From: an uncultured Clostridia bacterium
GTDB lineage: Bacteria; Bacillota; Clostridia; Christensenellales; CAG-314
DNA: 43,770 bases
Reading direction: 5' to 3'
Assembly (NCBI GenBank): GCA_947589685.1
Contig: CANQCN010000008.1
Span: 1 to 43,770, forward strand
A program made the translations under genes and the position numbers. Positions 15,133 through 24,519 of the stretch are shown one piece after another. Position 1 is the stretch's first letter, and each line of letters starts with the position of its first letter. The notes beneath the pieces were generated by a model. It was not told where the DNA came from, ran no database searches, and worked only from the letters and a program-made list of their open reading frames with translations.

Positions 15133-15876
15133 ATGAAAATACTCGAACTCAAAGACGTAAGTAAGGTATTCTACTCCAAAACGCAGGAAACGGATGCGGT
15201 AAGTCATTTGACATTTGACGTAAACGAGGGAGAGTTTGTGGCTATCATAGGACCGTCGGGCTGCGGCAAGACCACCATTCTGTCCCTTGTGTGCGGGCTT
15301 ATCGCCCCGACAAGCGGGCAGGTGTGCCTTGCGCCGAACAGTCACGTGGGCTATATGCTGCAACGCGATCAACTGTTTGAGTGGCGCACGATAGAAAAAA
15401 ACGTGCAGCTCGGTTTGGAGATAATGCGCAAGCTTACCCCCGAAAACAAGCAGTACGCCGACAGTCTGCTGAAAAAATACGGCTTGTGGGAATTTCGCAA
15501 GCATCATCCGAGCGAGCTGTCGGGCGGTATGCGGCAACGGGCGGCGTTGATACGCACGCTGGCGACAAATCCCGACCTGCTTTTGCTCGACGAACCGTTC
15601 AGCGCGCTGGACTTTCAGACGCGATTGGAGGTGTGCGACGACGTGTACGCCATAATACGCTCGGAGAAAAAAACGGCGCTGCTGGTAACGCACGACATAT
15701 CCGAAGCTATCTCGCTTGCGGACAGGATCGTCGTACTGACGGCGCGCCCCGCTACCGTGCTTGCGATACACGAACCCAAACTGAACGCAAGCTCGCCCTT
15801 GAAAAGGAGAGAAAGCCCGGACTTTTCACAACAGTTTGAGCTGCTGCACAAATATCTACACGGAGAAAACCGATGA
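15133..15876 (+). CDS. NMT1/Ssu-type ABC transporter ATPase
   Basis: This 247-aa ATPase has Walker A GPSGCGKTT, Q-loop MLQRDQLFEW, signature LSGGMRQRAAL, Walker B LLLLDEPFSALD and H-loop LLVTHDISEA. This is the SsuB/TauB pattern, including the EPFSALD and DRIVVLTARP segments. The start at 15133 follows GAAGGA by about 9 bases and gives the standard MKILELKDVSK opening. The longer in-frame reading from 15058 would start inside the intergenic hairpin. It overlaps the permease gene by ATGA. Confidence 0.94.
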   Translation: MKILELKDVSKVFYSKTQETDAVSHLTFDVNEGEFVAIIGPSGCGKTTILSLVCGLIAPTSGQVCLAPNSHVGYMLQRDQLFEWRTIEKNVQLGLEIMRKLTPENKQYADSLLKKYGLWEFRKHHPSELSGGMRQRAALIRTLATNPDLLLLDEPFSALDFQTRLEVCDDVYAIIRSEKKTALLVTHDISEAISLADRIVVLTARPATVLAIHEPKLNASSPLKRRESPDFSQQFELLHKYLHGENR

Positions 15877-16673
15877 AGAACAATTTTACGCGAGAACATC
15901 TGCTGTACCTGAGAAAAAAGACCATACGAAAAACTCTCGTACACGTTGCGCAGATTGGAGTACTGCTGTTGCTGCTGGGTCTGTGGGAGCTTGCGGCGCG
16001 TTTGGGCTGGATAGACAGCTTTATCACCAGCAGTCCGTCGCGCATCTGGAACACGCTTGTGGAACTGATAGGCAACGGCACGCTGTGGCACCATATGGGC
16101 GTATCCACCGCGGAAACGCTTGCGGGCTTTGCAATAGGCACAGCTATCGGCTACACCGTCGCCGTGATACTGTGGTGGAACGCCTTTTTGAAGGATGTGT
16201 TCGAGCCGTACGTAGTGGTACTCAATTCACTGCCCAAAATAGCGCTCGGTCCGATAATAATAATCTGGGCGGGCACGGGCACCGCGTCCATAATAACGAT
16301 GGCTGTGTTGATAAGTGTGGTGATAACCACCATTACCATACTGAACGGTTTTATCGAAACGGACAAGGAAAAGGCGCTGCTGCTGCGCTCGTTGGGCGCT
16401 AACCGCTTGCAGATATTTACCAAGCTGGTAGCACCCGCAAACGTACCTACGCTAATGGCAACTTTGAAAATAAACGTGGGAATGGCTTGGATCGGTTCCA
16501 TTATGGGCGAATATCTTGTATCCAAAGAAGGTCTCGGATATTTGCTCGTATACGGAAGTCAGGTATTTCGCCTCGATCTCGTGATGACTTGCACCGTGGT
16601 GCTTTGCGCGCTTGCGGGCGTGATGTACGCATTGGTGGCAATACTTGAAAAAATAGTGATAAAAAGATACTGA
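15873..16673 (+). CDS. NMT1/Ssu-type ABC transporter permease
   Basis: This 266-aa inner-membrane permease has about six hydrophobic helices. The start of the periplasmic part has LGWIDSFITSSPSRIWNTL, usual for SsuC/TauC proteins. The EAA-type loop reads LLLRSLGANRLQIFTKLVAPAN. It starts by ATGA overlap with the ATPase gene and is the last gene of the three-gene importer before a strong terminator. Confidence 0.94.
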   Translation: MKNNFTREHLLYLRKKTIRKTLVHVAQIGVLLLLLGLWELAARLGWIDSFITSSPSRIWNTLVELIGNGTLWHHMGVSTAETLAGFAIGTAIGYTVAVILWWNAFLKDVFEPYVVVLNSLPKIALGPIIIIWAGTGTASIITMAVLISVVITTITILNGFIETDKEKALLLRSLGANRLQIFTKLVAPANVPTLMATLKINVGMAWIGSIMGEYLVSKEGLGYLLVYGSQVFRLDLVMTCTVVLCALAGVMYALVAILEKIVIKRY

Positions 16674-16720
16674 ACGATCAAAGCGCCCAAGCTTACCGTC
16701 CGTTTGCGACGGAAACATAG

Positions 16721-16753
16721 GGATCTTCCGCACTACGCGGCAGATCCTTTTTG
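16721..16753 (+). terminator. Rho-independent terminator of the ABC importer operon
   Basis: GGATCT-t-CCGC, loop ACTAC, GCGG-c-AGATCC is followed by CTTTTTG-type T's (16748-16752). One internal mismatch. It lies 47 bp after the permease stop. Confidence 0.88.
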
Positions 16754-16809
16754 TTGCAAAAAAAAACAGGCGTTTTTACTCGAAAACGACGGATTTATAA
16801 CATTATTTC

Positions 16810-16832
16810 AATACTATGTCTAATATAGTATT
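16810..16832. promoter_or_regulatory. Palindrome upstream of the YkvI-like gene
   Basis: AATACTAT and ATAGTATT are perfect 8-bp arms around 7 bases in an otherwise AT-rich 200-bp spacer. TATAGT inside it resembles a -10 box, so it may be an operator over the promoter. No good -35 was found. Confidence 0.35.
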
Positions 16833-16961
16833 CTGCAAAATGCGGAAAAATTTAATAATTCGATCGTATGATCGCTTGCCAAAATAACGGTCGACCTTGC
16901 ATTGGGGTAAAAAACAAAAAATCAAGTACTAAGCCGCCGCCGTCGGAAATGTAATAATATT

Positions 16962-17990
16962 ATGAAAAAAATCGGGAAAATGATAGGCGACGTGTCAGTG
17001 ACGGTGGGTAGCTGCGTGGGAGTGGGTTTTTTGAGCGGCAAGGAAGCGCAGATTTTTTGGGGGAACGGCGCAAGTATCGCCGTTTTTGCCGTGATATTCG
17101 CCATTTGCACCTTTGCGATAAGAGAATTTTGCCGAGCGACGCGCACCGCTACCGTGGGAGAGATGAGCGCAATGTTTGCAAAAGGCGCTACTGTCTGGCA
17201 AGCCGCAATAGCGTTTTGTTCGTTCGTTTGCATCGTAACGGCGCTTGCGGGTACCGAGCAATGCCTCGGCGCGTTGCTTGGCGCACCGCCGCTGCCCGCA
17301 TACGCTTTTGTCGCGGCTCTTTTTGCCGCGCTGCTTTCACGGGCGGGGATAAAAGCGTTGAAAATTGCCGATACGCTGTCGCTGCTGCTTGCGGGCGCGA
17401 TGTTGGCGGCGCTTTTTGCAAAGGGCGGAGGCAATTCCGCAGAGATCGCGATCCCCGTTTGGCAGCCCGCCGTTTACGCAGTGTTTTCCGTCACGATGAC
17501 TCTGGGGACATCGGCAAAACTCGGCGCGGAGTGTTCGCAAAGAGACAACGCTACGGCGTCATTGCTGTCGGCATTGGTGATCGCGGCATTGATGTGCGCG
17601 GCTCTGCCGCTGTGCAACTTCAACGCGGAGCTTCCCGCTCTCGGCGGACTCGACTTGCCTATGCGGGCGTTTGTCTCGATCACACTGCTGCTTTCGGCGG
17701 TGACGGGACTTGCCGCAAACGTACTGCCCGTAACCGAGCTGCTCGGCGACGTTATTCCCGACGGAACGTTGCGCATAATTGTGATTTTCGGCTTTGCGCT
17801 TGCGCTGTCGGTATTCGGATTCGACTTTGCCCTGCGCGCGGGATACTCGGCTGTTGCAGCAGTGGGAGTAATAACCGTGATCGCGGCAATTAGGGGCGGG
17901 CGGAGGGGCGTGGAACATCCGACGCGACTTACTCAGATCAATCGAAAAGGGCGCGATAGTTTAGATAAAGCTTGGCGTCCTCGTCGATAA
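16962..17990 (+). CDS. YkvI-like membrane protein (APC/LeuT-fold family)
   Basis: This 342-aa polytopic membrane protein has about ten hydrophobic helices. The N-terminal GSCVGVGFLSGKEAQIFW matches the glycine-rich first helix and unwound ion/substrate site of YkvI-type transporters. Substrate is unknown for the family. No convincing Shine-Dalgarno site precedes ATG at 16962. The last 25 or so residues are strongly basic and hydrophilic and overlap the convergent helical-repeat gene by 53 bp. This tail may be a late extension after loss of an earlier stop. Confidence 0.82.
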   Translation: MKKIGKMIGDVSVTVGSCVGVGFLSGKEAQIFWGNGASIAVFAVIFAICTFAIREFCRATRTATVGEMSAMFAKGATVWQAAIAFCSFVCIVTALAGTEQCLGALLGAPPLPAYAFVAALFAALLSRAGIKALKIADTLSLLLAGAMLAALFAKGGGNSAEIAIPVWQPAVYAVFSVTMTLGTSAKLGAECSQRDNATASLLSALVIAALMCAALPLCNFNAELPALGGLDLPMRAFVSITLLLSAVTGLAANVLPVTELLGDVIPDGTLRIIVIFGFALALSVFGFDFALRAGYSAVAAVGVITVIAAIRGGRRGVEHPTRLTQINRKGRDSLDKAWRPRR

Positions 17991-19644
17991 AAAATTCGCT
18001 TTGACGGCTTTCGGGAAAGGTCTTGTAGGCGATGGCGAGCATGGCGTATGCCACCGAACGCTCCGAATACCCCGAAATATCCACTTTGCAGCGCAACGAA
18101 ACGTAGGCTTTTTCCACGCGACGAACGTCCACCTTGCGCAACGCGGCGCAATAGGCGAAGGCGCTGCAAAAACGTTTGTCGTTTCGGAAAGACACTTTGC
18201 CCAAATCGAGCGCGTATAAACCGTCCATATACGCCACGAATACCTTGTCGGCGCAGCCGAGATCCAACAGCTTGGCGATAAACGCCTTGCTCAAACCCAC
18301 GTCGGGAAACACGTTTAGCAGACATTCTTTGAGAAAGGTCACGAAAGGCGCTTCTTCTTCCGGCACGGATGCGGCGATCATAGCGTGGAGCGACGCGCTG
18401 TGCTTGATGAAATCGTCGGATTTGCCCGTGACTATACACAGATCGCACATTTTGAGCTGAACTTCCATCTTGTACAGATCCTCTGCGCGCAGTTTGCCGC
18501 CGTTTTGCAGCTGCTGCAACAGTCGGAGACTGCACGCCAACGCCGTTTCCTCCGGCATATCGAAGCAACCGACGATATCGTTGAGCAATATCGGGTCGGA
18601 AAAACGCATAGAAATACCTTCGTTGATGTAGTTCAACATTGCTCGTCCTGCGCTGTCCCACGGAGCCGCCTGCAAAAGAGTAAGCACCGCCTCGCGGGCG
18701 TCGTCGATCTCGTTGCAGTTGAAATAGACGCGCGCGCACAGTTTAAGCCCCGAACAGCCCGTATCGCGATAGTGAGAATACAGCACGTCCGTCAATCGCA
18801 GCGTGGTTTCGCCGTAGCCCAGATCGCGCGAGGAAATTTTTACCAACATCGCCATATCCGCGTCGGGCACTTCTTCGCCCATATCCGACAGCCTGTCCAG
18901 CAACAGCTTTGTCGCTTCCTTGTCGCCGTCGGCGTTGTGAAGCACCTCCGCCGCCATGCTGAGACCGCGCCAGCTTGCGTCGCTGCAACGGGATATGCGT
19001 TGAGCGAATTTTACGCCCGCAGCCCAATCCTCCTTGTAGTAACAAAGCATAAGCTGCAACTCCAACGTCATTGGGTCGTCCGATTCCATTTCCAACAGCT
19101 CGCGGCCTTGACGGCGAAAAACGTTGGCGTTTGCCGTCATCATCGCGTCGAGAACGCGCTCGCGCACGGCTTCCTCGTACGCCTTTGTGCCCACTTCCGC
19201 AAATTTGCTCTCGTGGGAGGCGTTTGAACGCATACTGTCGAAAAGCTCTTGTATTTCGCCGAACTCGTCGTCCGCAGACATATCGTCGTCCCAGGAATAG
19301 TAGCCGAGCAGATCCGCGTCGGCGGATACCTTGGCGGGATCGCGCTCGCAATACGCTCTGCCGAGATCGTTGTAAAAATAGTCCAGCAAGACGGTAACGC
19401 CCTTGCCCATTTCCATCAGATCGGCTACGCAGTTGTGAGTGAATACGTACCGCGCAAGCAGCTTGCGATACAGCTCGTTGGCATAGCCGAGATAGTCGAG
19501 CATTGCGTGACAAGCTACCTGGTTGAGCATGCTTTCGTAGCTGTCTACCTGCGAAAACAGGCACAGCGCGTCGAAATATTCCTCTTCCGACACCTTTTTC
19601 AACGCGGCTTTCATTATCGTTTTGGCGTTAATGGCTATATTCAT
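17938..19644 (-). CDS. Helical-repeat (TPR-like) cytosolic protein
   Basis: This 568-aa protein has no signal peptide or membrane segment. It is almost entirely alpha-helical, with repeated pairs of about 15-residue helices such as EEYFDALCLFSQVDSYESML, MTLELQLMLCYYKEDW and AREAVLTLLQAAPWD, which fits a TPR or SEL1-like solenoid and protein-protein contacts. An acidic, disordered-looking stretch (SWDDDMSADDEFGE) lies near residue 120. I recognise no catalytic motif. The start overlaps the hslO stop by ATGA, so it is co-translated with the redox chaperone and may act in the same stress response (inference from context only). Confidence 0.75.
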   Translation of the reverse strand: MNIAINAKTIMKAALKKVSEEEYFDALCLFSQVDSYESMLNQVACHAMLDYLGYANELYRKLLARYVFTHNCVADLMEMGKGVTVLLDYFYNDLGRAYCERDPAKVSADADLLGYYSWDDDMSADDEFGEIQELFDSMRSNASHESKFAEVGTKAYEEAVRERVLDAMMTANANVFRRQGRELLEMESDDPMTLELQLMLCYYKEDWAAGVKFAQRISRCSDASWRGLSMAAEVLHNADGDKEATKLLLDRLSDMGEEVPDADMAMLVKISSRDLGYGETTLRLTDVLYSHYRDTGCSGLKLCARVYFNCNEIDDAREAVLTLLQAAPWDSAGRAMLNYINEGISMRFSDPILLNDIVGCFDMPEETALACSLRLLQQLQNGGKLRAEDLYKMEVQLKMCDLCIVTGKSDDFIKHSASLHAMIAASVPEEEAPFVTFLKECLLNVFPDVGLSKAFIAKLLDLGCADKVFVAYMDGLYALDLGKVSFRNDKRFCSAFAYCAALRKVDVRRVEKAYVSLRCKVDISGYSERSVAYAMLAIAYKTFPESRQSEFFIDEDAKLYLNYRALFD

Positions 19645-20501
19645 TTGAAAAGCTTCTCCACCGCTTGGCGGTCATATGTGTATTTTTTGCCGCAAAAGTG
19701 ACAGCAAACCTCGACAAAGCCCATTTCGTCCGCGATCTGCAACGCCTCGTCCTTGCCGAGACTGCGCACTATCGCGTCTATCTTGCGCTTGCCGCAGTTG
19801 CATTTGTAGCTTACTTCGGCGCTTTCGGTAATTACGAGATCGAACTCGCCGAAAAATCTGCGTATAACTTGCTCTGCCGTGCTACCGTCAAATTGGTAGC
19901 TCATCTCGTCCATTGCGTACATCACCGTTTCGACGCGGTCGATGATCTCTTGCGGGCAATCGGGCATTACCCGCACCCATACGCCGCCCGCGGACTTGCA
20001 CCGCAGTTTGTTAAGACCTACGCCGAGCGTAACTCCGCAGGGCTGCTGTTCGCTGTCGGCAAAATAGTAGGCAAAATCCTGCGCGATCTCGCCGCTGACC
20101 AAGCGCGACGTGCCCACATAAGGATGTCCGAGACCGATATTTTTGATGACGGTAAGCGTTCCGTCGCATCCAACTGCTCCGCCAACGTCCAGATGACCGT
20201 TCGACTTTATCGCGGTTTCCACGGCGGGGTTTTCTATATCGCCCTTGACGTGTCCGTCGCCGTCGGCGCAAACGGTGATTTTTCCCAACGGTCCCTTGCC
20301 GTCTATCACCGCAGTAAGGTAGTCGTCCTTGTTTTTGAATTCCTTGCCCATAAGCGCCGCCATCGTGAGCGCTCTGCCCATAGCCGCAGCCGCAACGGGA
20401 GAAAGATCGTGGATCTTTATCGCGCGATTGACTATGTCTTTGCTTTCTATCGCCGAAACCACAACGGAATTTTCCACTATCGCTTTTGTGAGAATTGCCA
20501 T
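19641..20501 (-). CDS. hslO: Hsp33 redox-regulated chaperone
   Basis: This 286-aa cytosolic holdase is activated by oxidation. The zinc-binding redox switch is intact at the C-terminus: C234-N-C236 and C267-H-F-C270. The N-terminal domain shows the expected ALTMAALMGKEFKN and ADGDGHVKGDIENP segments. Length is normal. ATG at 20501 has GAGGT upstream and opens MAILTKAIVENSVVVSA; a longer reading to 20771 is only shadow sequence inside the methyltransferase gene. It lies 8 bp after the methyltransferase gene and overlaps the following helical-repeat gene. Confidence 0.95.
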   Translation of the reverse strand: MAILTKAIVENSVVVSAIESKDIVNRAIKIHDLSPVAAAAMGRALTMAALMGKEFKNKDDYLTAVIDGKGPLGKITVCADGDGHVKGDIENPAVETAIKSNGHLDVGGAVGCDGTLTVIKNIGLGHPYVGTSRLVSGEIAQDFAYYFADSEQQPCGVTLGVGLNKLRCKSAGGVWVRVMPDCPQEIIDRVETVMYAMDEMSYQFDGSTAEQVIRRFFGEFDLVITESAEVSYKCNCGKRKIDAIVRSLGKDEALQIADEMGFVEVCCHFCGKKYTYDRQAVEKLFK

Positions 20502-20509
20502 AATTTTTT

Positions 20510-21223
20510 TTACCTCTTTATCGCGTAAAAGGCGAGGCGCAAAGCCTGTTCGGTAAGCTTGCCGCCGTAGCTGTCCGACTGTTCGACGACATCGAAGCCC
20601 GCCTGCGCAAGCGCCGCGACCACCGCCGCCGCTTCGTGAACGTACTGCACGTGCCGCTCGTCGGATCGGCAGTAGACGTCGCCCCGTCGTTCGAACAAAA
20701 CGAGATCCATTTCCACGCGATCGCCGCGAAAAGCGTTGCTCCAAAGCAACGTTTGAAGCTCGTCGTCCCAATAGAAAACGTTGTCGCCCACCTTGTTCGT
20801 CAGTTTGAACGGCGACGAAACGTCGAAAACAAAGGGCGCGCCGACTTTAAGCCCGTCCGCGGCCCGCGCAAAAAAAGGCGCAAGCTCTGTCGGTTTGAGA
20901 TAGTTGACCCCGTCGTTGACGCACACAGCCATATCCGCGCGATGAGCCAGCGACAGCTTGCGCATATCCTGACAAATAAACGCAGCCTTGCACTTTTGCC
21001 GCGCAATGTTGAGCATTTCCGAGCTTGCGTCCACGCCTACGACGTCGTAACCGCGCCGAAGCAAAAGCTCGCTCATCTTGCCCGTGCCGCATGCGAGATC
21101 GACTATCTCGCGTACGCCGTGCCGCGCAGCCACCTCACACAAATATTGCGACCACCTAACGTAGTCGCAATCGTTGCGTGTAAATTTGTCGTAATATTTC
21201 GCTAAAATCGTGTAAGAATTCAT
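20510..21223 (-). CDS. Class I SAM-dependent methyltransferase
   Basis: This 237-aa protein has the Rossmann-type methyltransferase motif I VDLACGTGKMSELL, motif II VVGVDASSEML and a following CQDMRKL. The opening NSYTILAKYYDKFTRNDCDYVRW matches a common Firmicute methyltransferase family of unknown substrate. ATG at 21223 gives that conserved N-terminus but has only a weak site. A strong AAAGGAG stands further upstream, 3 bases before an in-frame GTG at about 21292, so a longer form starting there is possible. It is first in an operon with hslO. Confidence 0.88.
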   Translation of the reverse strand: MNSYTILAKYYDKFTRNDCDYVRWSQYLCEVAARHGVREIVDLACGTGKMSELLLRRGYDVVGVDASSEMLNIARQKCKAAFICQDMRKLSLAHRADMAVCVNDGVNYLKPTELAPFFARAADGLKVGAPFVFDVSSPFKLTNKVGDNVFYWDDELQTLLWSNAFRGDRVEMDLVLFERRGDVYCRSDERHVQYVHEAAAVVAALAQAGFDVVEQSDSYGGKLTEQALRLAFYAIKR

Positions 21224-21415
21224 TTTACGACCGAATTGTAAAGCCCTTTGCCGCGCACGTCCGCAGTCGGGGCGGACTGTACCGACGGGCACAAACTCCT
21301 TTGTACAAATATTTTGCCGCAAAAACGTCTCGAAAATCCGTCTCCGTCGAAAAAGCGCGATGCGAATAGGGGACGAATTTGCACGGCAAAGAAAAAGCTT
21401 TGTCGAATTGCGGAC

Positions 21416-22537
21416 TTACTCCACGTCGTCTTGCCCCTCCGAGGAGTCCGCTTCCGCGGGCTGTTCGGCATCGTCCCGATCGGGATCGGCTTGGGCGACG
21501 TATTGAGCCTTTTTGACCTTGGGCGTTCTCGACTTGGGTTGACGGGGCGCGTTTGTAGGCTGTTCCGACGGGGACGGCTCGGACTCGGCGGCGCGCGTTT
21601 CTTCGGCGCGCTCGGCTTTAAGCTGCTTTTTCTTTTTTACCTCTACGGGGTGGAACAGCGCGAAAGTCTTCATCATATGCGTTTGCCACACCAACGGGAA
21701 ATAAAGTCCGCCGAACATCAGCATAAGTATCATCAACAGCTGTCCCAACATATTTCCCGTCAACAGCAAGTAAAACGCGATGGGTATCACCGCAAGGATA
21801 AGGTGAACGATATTGGGCAGCACGTTGAGCCAAAGCAAACGCCAGGCGTCGTCGATGTTGTCCTTGACGGATTGCTTGTAGGTGACGGAAACGGAGCAAA
21901 GTATCATCAGATACATCGCCACGAACAGCGCGACTATCGAAAGCAGCACCGCCGCCACTATCGCCAGCCACAGCATGCCCGCAACTTCGTTGAGATATAC
22001 AAAAAGCTCGTAGATACCGTACACGGAGCCGCTGACGATGACGGACGAGACAAACGCATACAAAATGTTGGACTTTATGCCCAGCCACATGCTTTTGAAC
22101 ACACCCACGGCGGACAGCTTGCCCGTCCAGAAAGCGTCGCGTATAACGGCGAAACCGCCGGAAAAGATGAGAGTGAGCAAAACTCCCGCCACAGCCATCA
22201 TACCGCCGTAAAACGTGTGATTTTGACGAGTCTGCGCCGCAAGATACATATTGACGGTGCCCATATCGCCGCTGCCCGCAAACCAAGCGCCCGTGGAAAA
22301 GCCTATTCCGTTGTTCATCGGCAGGTTGTGCTGAATTTGCGACAAGTTGAAGTTGCCGATCGTCATTACCAAAAATATCGGCACGATAAATAGCAGCATC
22401 AAAAAGTTGAAACCGAACATTCGCCAAATATTTTCGCGATAGATCACCTTGAAAAATTTCCAGGTAGTCAGTCGGTTGAGTCGCTTGGTGACATGTTCGT
22501 TACGCTCGTTGGCAAGCTTGATTTTGCTGTAATCCAT
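21416..22537 (-). CDS. Polytopic membrane protein with charged C-terminal tail
   Basis: This 373-aa protein starts with a basic cytosolic segment, followed by about six hydrophobic helices between residues 45 and 300. The last 75 or so residues are highly charged and low complexity (KKKKQLKAERAEE, then acidic DPDRDDAEQPAEADSSEGQ) and probably disordered in the cytosol. I do not recognise the family. The general layout resembles the membrane proteins at 29162-30968. It has its own sigma-A promoter and a leader hairpin. Confidence 0.8.
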   Translation of the reverse strand: MDYSKIKLANERNEHVTKRLNRLTTWKFFKVIYRENIWRMFGFNFLMLLFIVPIFLVMTIGNFNLSQIQHNLPMNNGIGFSTGAWFAGSGDMGTVNMYLAAQTRQNHTFYGGMMAVAGVLLTLIFSGGFAVIRDAFWTGKLSAVGVFKSMWLGIKSNILYAFVSSVIVSGSVYGIYELFVYLNEVAGMLWLAIVAAVLLSIVALFVAMYLMILCSVSVTYKQSVKDNIDDAWRLLWLNVLPNIVHLILAVIPIAFYLLLTGNMLGQLLMILMLMFGGLYFPLVWQTHMMKTFALFHPVEVKKKKQLKAERAEETRAAESEPSPSEQPTNAPRQPKSRTPKVKKAQYVAQADPDRDDAEQPAEADSSEGQDDVE

Positions 22538-22554
22538 AAGATCGATTCCTTTAT

Positions 22555-22576
22555 GCGGCGACGCACGATTTGCCGC
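22555..22576 (-). promoter_or_regulatory. Leader hairpin before the membrane protein gene
   Basis: On the minus strand GCGGC and GCCGC are perfect 5-bp arms around 12 bases, ending about 5 bases before the AAAGGA ribosome binding site. Confidence 0.35.
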
Positions 22577-22596
22577 GATAAAATTTTATATTTATT

Positions 22597-22625
22597 AGTA
22601 TAGCAAATACGCGGGATTTTTTCAA
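22597..22625 (-). promoter_or_regulatory. Sigma-A promoter of the membrane protein gene
   Basis: On the minus strand -35 TTGAAA (22620-22625), a 17-bp spacer and -10 TATACT (22597-22602), about 60 bp before the start codon. Confidence 0.78.
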
Positions 22626-22729
22626 GTAAATTTTACAAACAAAAAATACCCGCGACGTTTCGCCTTTTTAGGGCAAATTTCGTCAAGCTTTTTTGCCGCG
22701 CGTCATATTGTATACGGTAAAGGAGTTTT

Positions 22730-23707
22730 ATGAAAAATATCGCGATCGTAGGCGCGACGGGACTTGTGGGCGAAAGGCTGGTCGCCTTGACAGACGCTCT
22801 GCCCCGCGTGCGACTGAGACTGTTCGGCAACGCCGCCGTCGGACAAACCGTGCGCCTGAAACACGGCGACGTTACCGTTGAGGACTGCGAAAATCTGCTG
22901 TTTTCCAAGCCGGACTACGCTATGTTTATGGCTCCGAACGAGGTAGCCGCGCGCTATATCCCGAAATTGGTGAGAGAAGGCACGGTCTGCATAGACAACA
23001 GCTCGCAATTCAGGCTCAAAAAGGACGTGCCGCTCGTAGTAAGCTGTATCAACGGCGTAGAATCGCGCGGGCGCAGACTTATCGCCAACCCCAACTGCTC
23101 CACCATCCAGACGGTTGTGGCGCTCAATCCGCTTAAACGTCTGCACCCCGTAAAGCTTACGGCGGTTACCTTTCAGTCGGTAAGCGGCGCGGGCAGGGCT
23201 GCGCTCGGAGATTGGTCGGAGCAACGCGGCTACGGCAAATTGCAAGCCTTTCGTCACCCTATCTACGACAATATCATCCCGTTGATAGGCGAACCGCTGC
23301 CCGACGGCTTCACCACCGAGGAACGCAAGCTGCTGTCGGAAAGCCGCAAAATACTGTCCCTGCCCCGCCTGAAAGTAAACGCGATGTGCGTAAGAGTGCC
23401 CGTGAGCGTGGGACACGGCGTATTCGTCAACGTGGCGTTTCGCGAAAAGTTTACTCTCGACGACGTGCGGGCGCTGCTCAAAAACGCGCCCAACGTGCTG
23501 CTGCTCGACGACGCGGAATGCGGCTTGTATCCCATGCCGCTGACGCTTCGCAACACGAAATACGTGGGTGTGGGACGGTTGACGAAGGACCCGACGGCAA
23601 ACGCCGTAAACTTTTTTTGCGTGGCGGACAATCTGCTGCGCGGCGCCGCTTACAACGCCTACGAAATATTGCTCGACAAGTTGAAGGAGAACAAATCATG
23701 CTTGTGA
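22730..23707 (+). CDS. asd: Aspartate-semialdehyde dehydrogenase
   Basis: This 325-aa enzyme reduces aspartyl phosphate to aspartate semialdehyde with NADPH, at the branch to lysine/DAP, threonine and methionine. Seen: NADP-binding GATGLVGERL (residues 8-17), CIDNSSQFR, the catalytic Cys123 in NPNCST, and a later VPVSVGHG with the active-site His. Length is typical for the Gram-positive type. AAAGGAG lies 4 bases before ATG. It is first of three overlapping genes with dapA and dapB, so all three supply diaminopimelate for the wall and lysine. Confidence 0.95.
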   Translation: MKNIAIVGATGLVGERLVALTDALPRVRLRLFGNAAVGQTVRLKHGDVTVEDCENLLFSKPDYAMFMAPNEVAARYIPKLVREGTVCIDNSSQFRLKKDVPLVVSCINGVESRGRRLIANPNCSTIQTVVALNPLKRLHPVKLTAVTFQSVSGAGRAALGDWSEQRGYGKLQAFRHPIYDNIIPLIGEPLPDGFTTEERKLLSESRKILSLPRLKVNAMCVRVPVSVGHGVFVNVAFREKFTLDDVRALLKNAPNVLLLDDAECGLYPMPLTLRNTKYVGVGRLTKDPTANAVNFFCVADNLLRGAAYNAYEILLDKLKENKSCL

Positions 23708-24519
23708 CCGCTCTCGCAACGCCCTACAAGGAGGGCAAAATAGACTGCTATCGCTACGAAAGCTCGGTGGCGCGACAGGCGGAGGGCGGCGCGGACGCGT
23801 TGCTTTGCGTCGGCACCACCGCCGAGGCTTTGCTCCTTTCGGAATGCGAAAAAAAGCTGTTGGTGAAGCTGGCAAAGGGAGTAGCGCCGCATTTGCCCGT
23901 TTGGGTGGGTGTGGAAGATCCCGACACAGCAAAGGCGGCGACTCGCGCGCAGATTGCCGAACAATGGGGCGCGGACGGAATACTCGTGGCTCCGCCCGCC
24001 TTCGTGAAGTGTACGCCGCGGGGGTATGCTTTGCATATCGGAGCCGTTGCGGAGAGGGTAAAGATGCCCATAATGCTCTACAACGCGCCGGGAAGGTGCG
24101 GCTACGTTTTGGACGAACAAACGCTCAGCGAGCTGTCGAGCAGGGTGCGCTATCTGAAAGACGCGGGAGACGACGCGGGCTTTACCGAACGAACGTCAAA
24201 AAAAATGACTGTGCTGTGCGGCAACGACAAGCTGCTTTTGCAAATGCTTGCGCACGGAGCGGTCGGGGTCGTTTCCGTGGTGAGCAACGTTGCGCCGCGG
24301 CTCGTCAAAGCAATGCTCCGTTCGCCTACCGAGGAGCAAAAAAAGCTTTTCGGACGGCTTGCTGAGCTGTCGATGGCGGAGATAAACCCCATTGCCGTCA
24401 AATACATGCTTGTAAAAGCGGGCGTGTTCGACAACTGCGAGGTGCGACTGCCGCTGACAAGCGCGTCGGAAGCCACAAGAAAAAAAATCGACGAGATAGA
24501 TTGGGAGCAGGTGAAATGA
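23698..24519 (+). CDS. dapA: 4-hydroxy-tetrahydrodipicolinate synthase
   Basis: This 273-aa TIM-barrel aldolase condenses pyruvate with aspartate semialdehyde. The Schiff-base Lys154 (YLKDAGDD), Tyr128 and the Arg of YNAPGR, and the Thr pair of GTTAEA (40-41) are all present. The tyrosine that usually completes the proton relay across the dimer (E. coli Tyr107) aligns with Phe102 here. ATG at 23698 has AAGGAG 8 bases upstream and overlaps the end of asd by 10 bp. The longer in-frame reading from 23212 lies within asd and is rejected. It is about 20 residues shorter than the E. coli enzyme. Confidence 0.94.
   Translation: MLVTALATPYKEGKIDCYRYESSVARQAEGGADALLCVGTTAEALLLSECEKKLLVKLAKGVAPHLPVWVGVEDPDTAKAATRAQIAEQWGADGILVAPPAFVKCTPRGYALHIGAVAERVKMPIMLYNAPGRCGYVLDEQTLSELSSRVRYLKDAGDDAGFTERTSKKMTVLCGNDKLLLQMLAHGAVGVVSVVSNVAPRLVKAMLRSPTEEQKKLFGRLAELSMAEINPIAVKYMLVKAGVFDNCEVRLPLTSASEATRKKIDEIDWEQVK

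Noticed and set aside
20502..20771. 90-residue N-terminal extension of Hsp33
   Set aside because: It lies inside the methyltransferase gene in another frame and is Arg/Gly-rich noise. ATG at 20501 gives the family's standard start.
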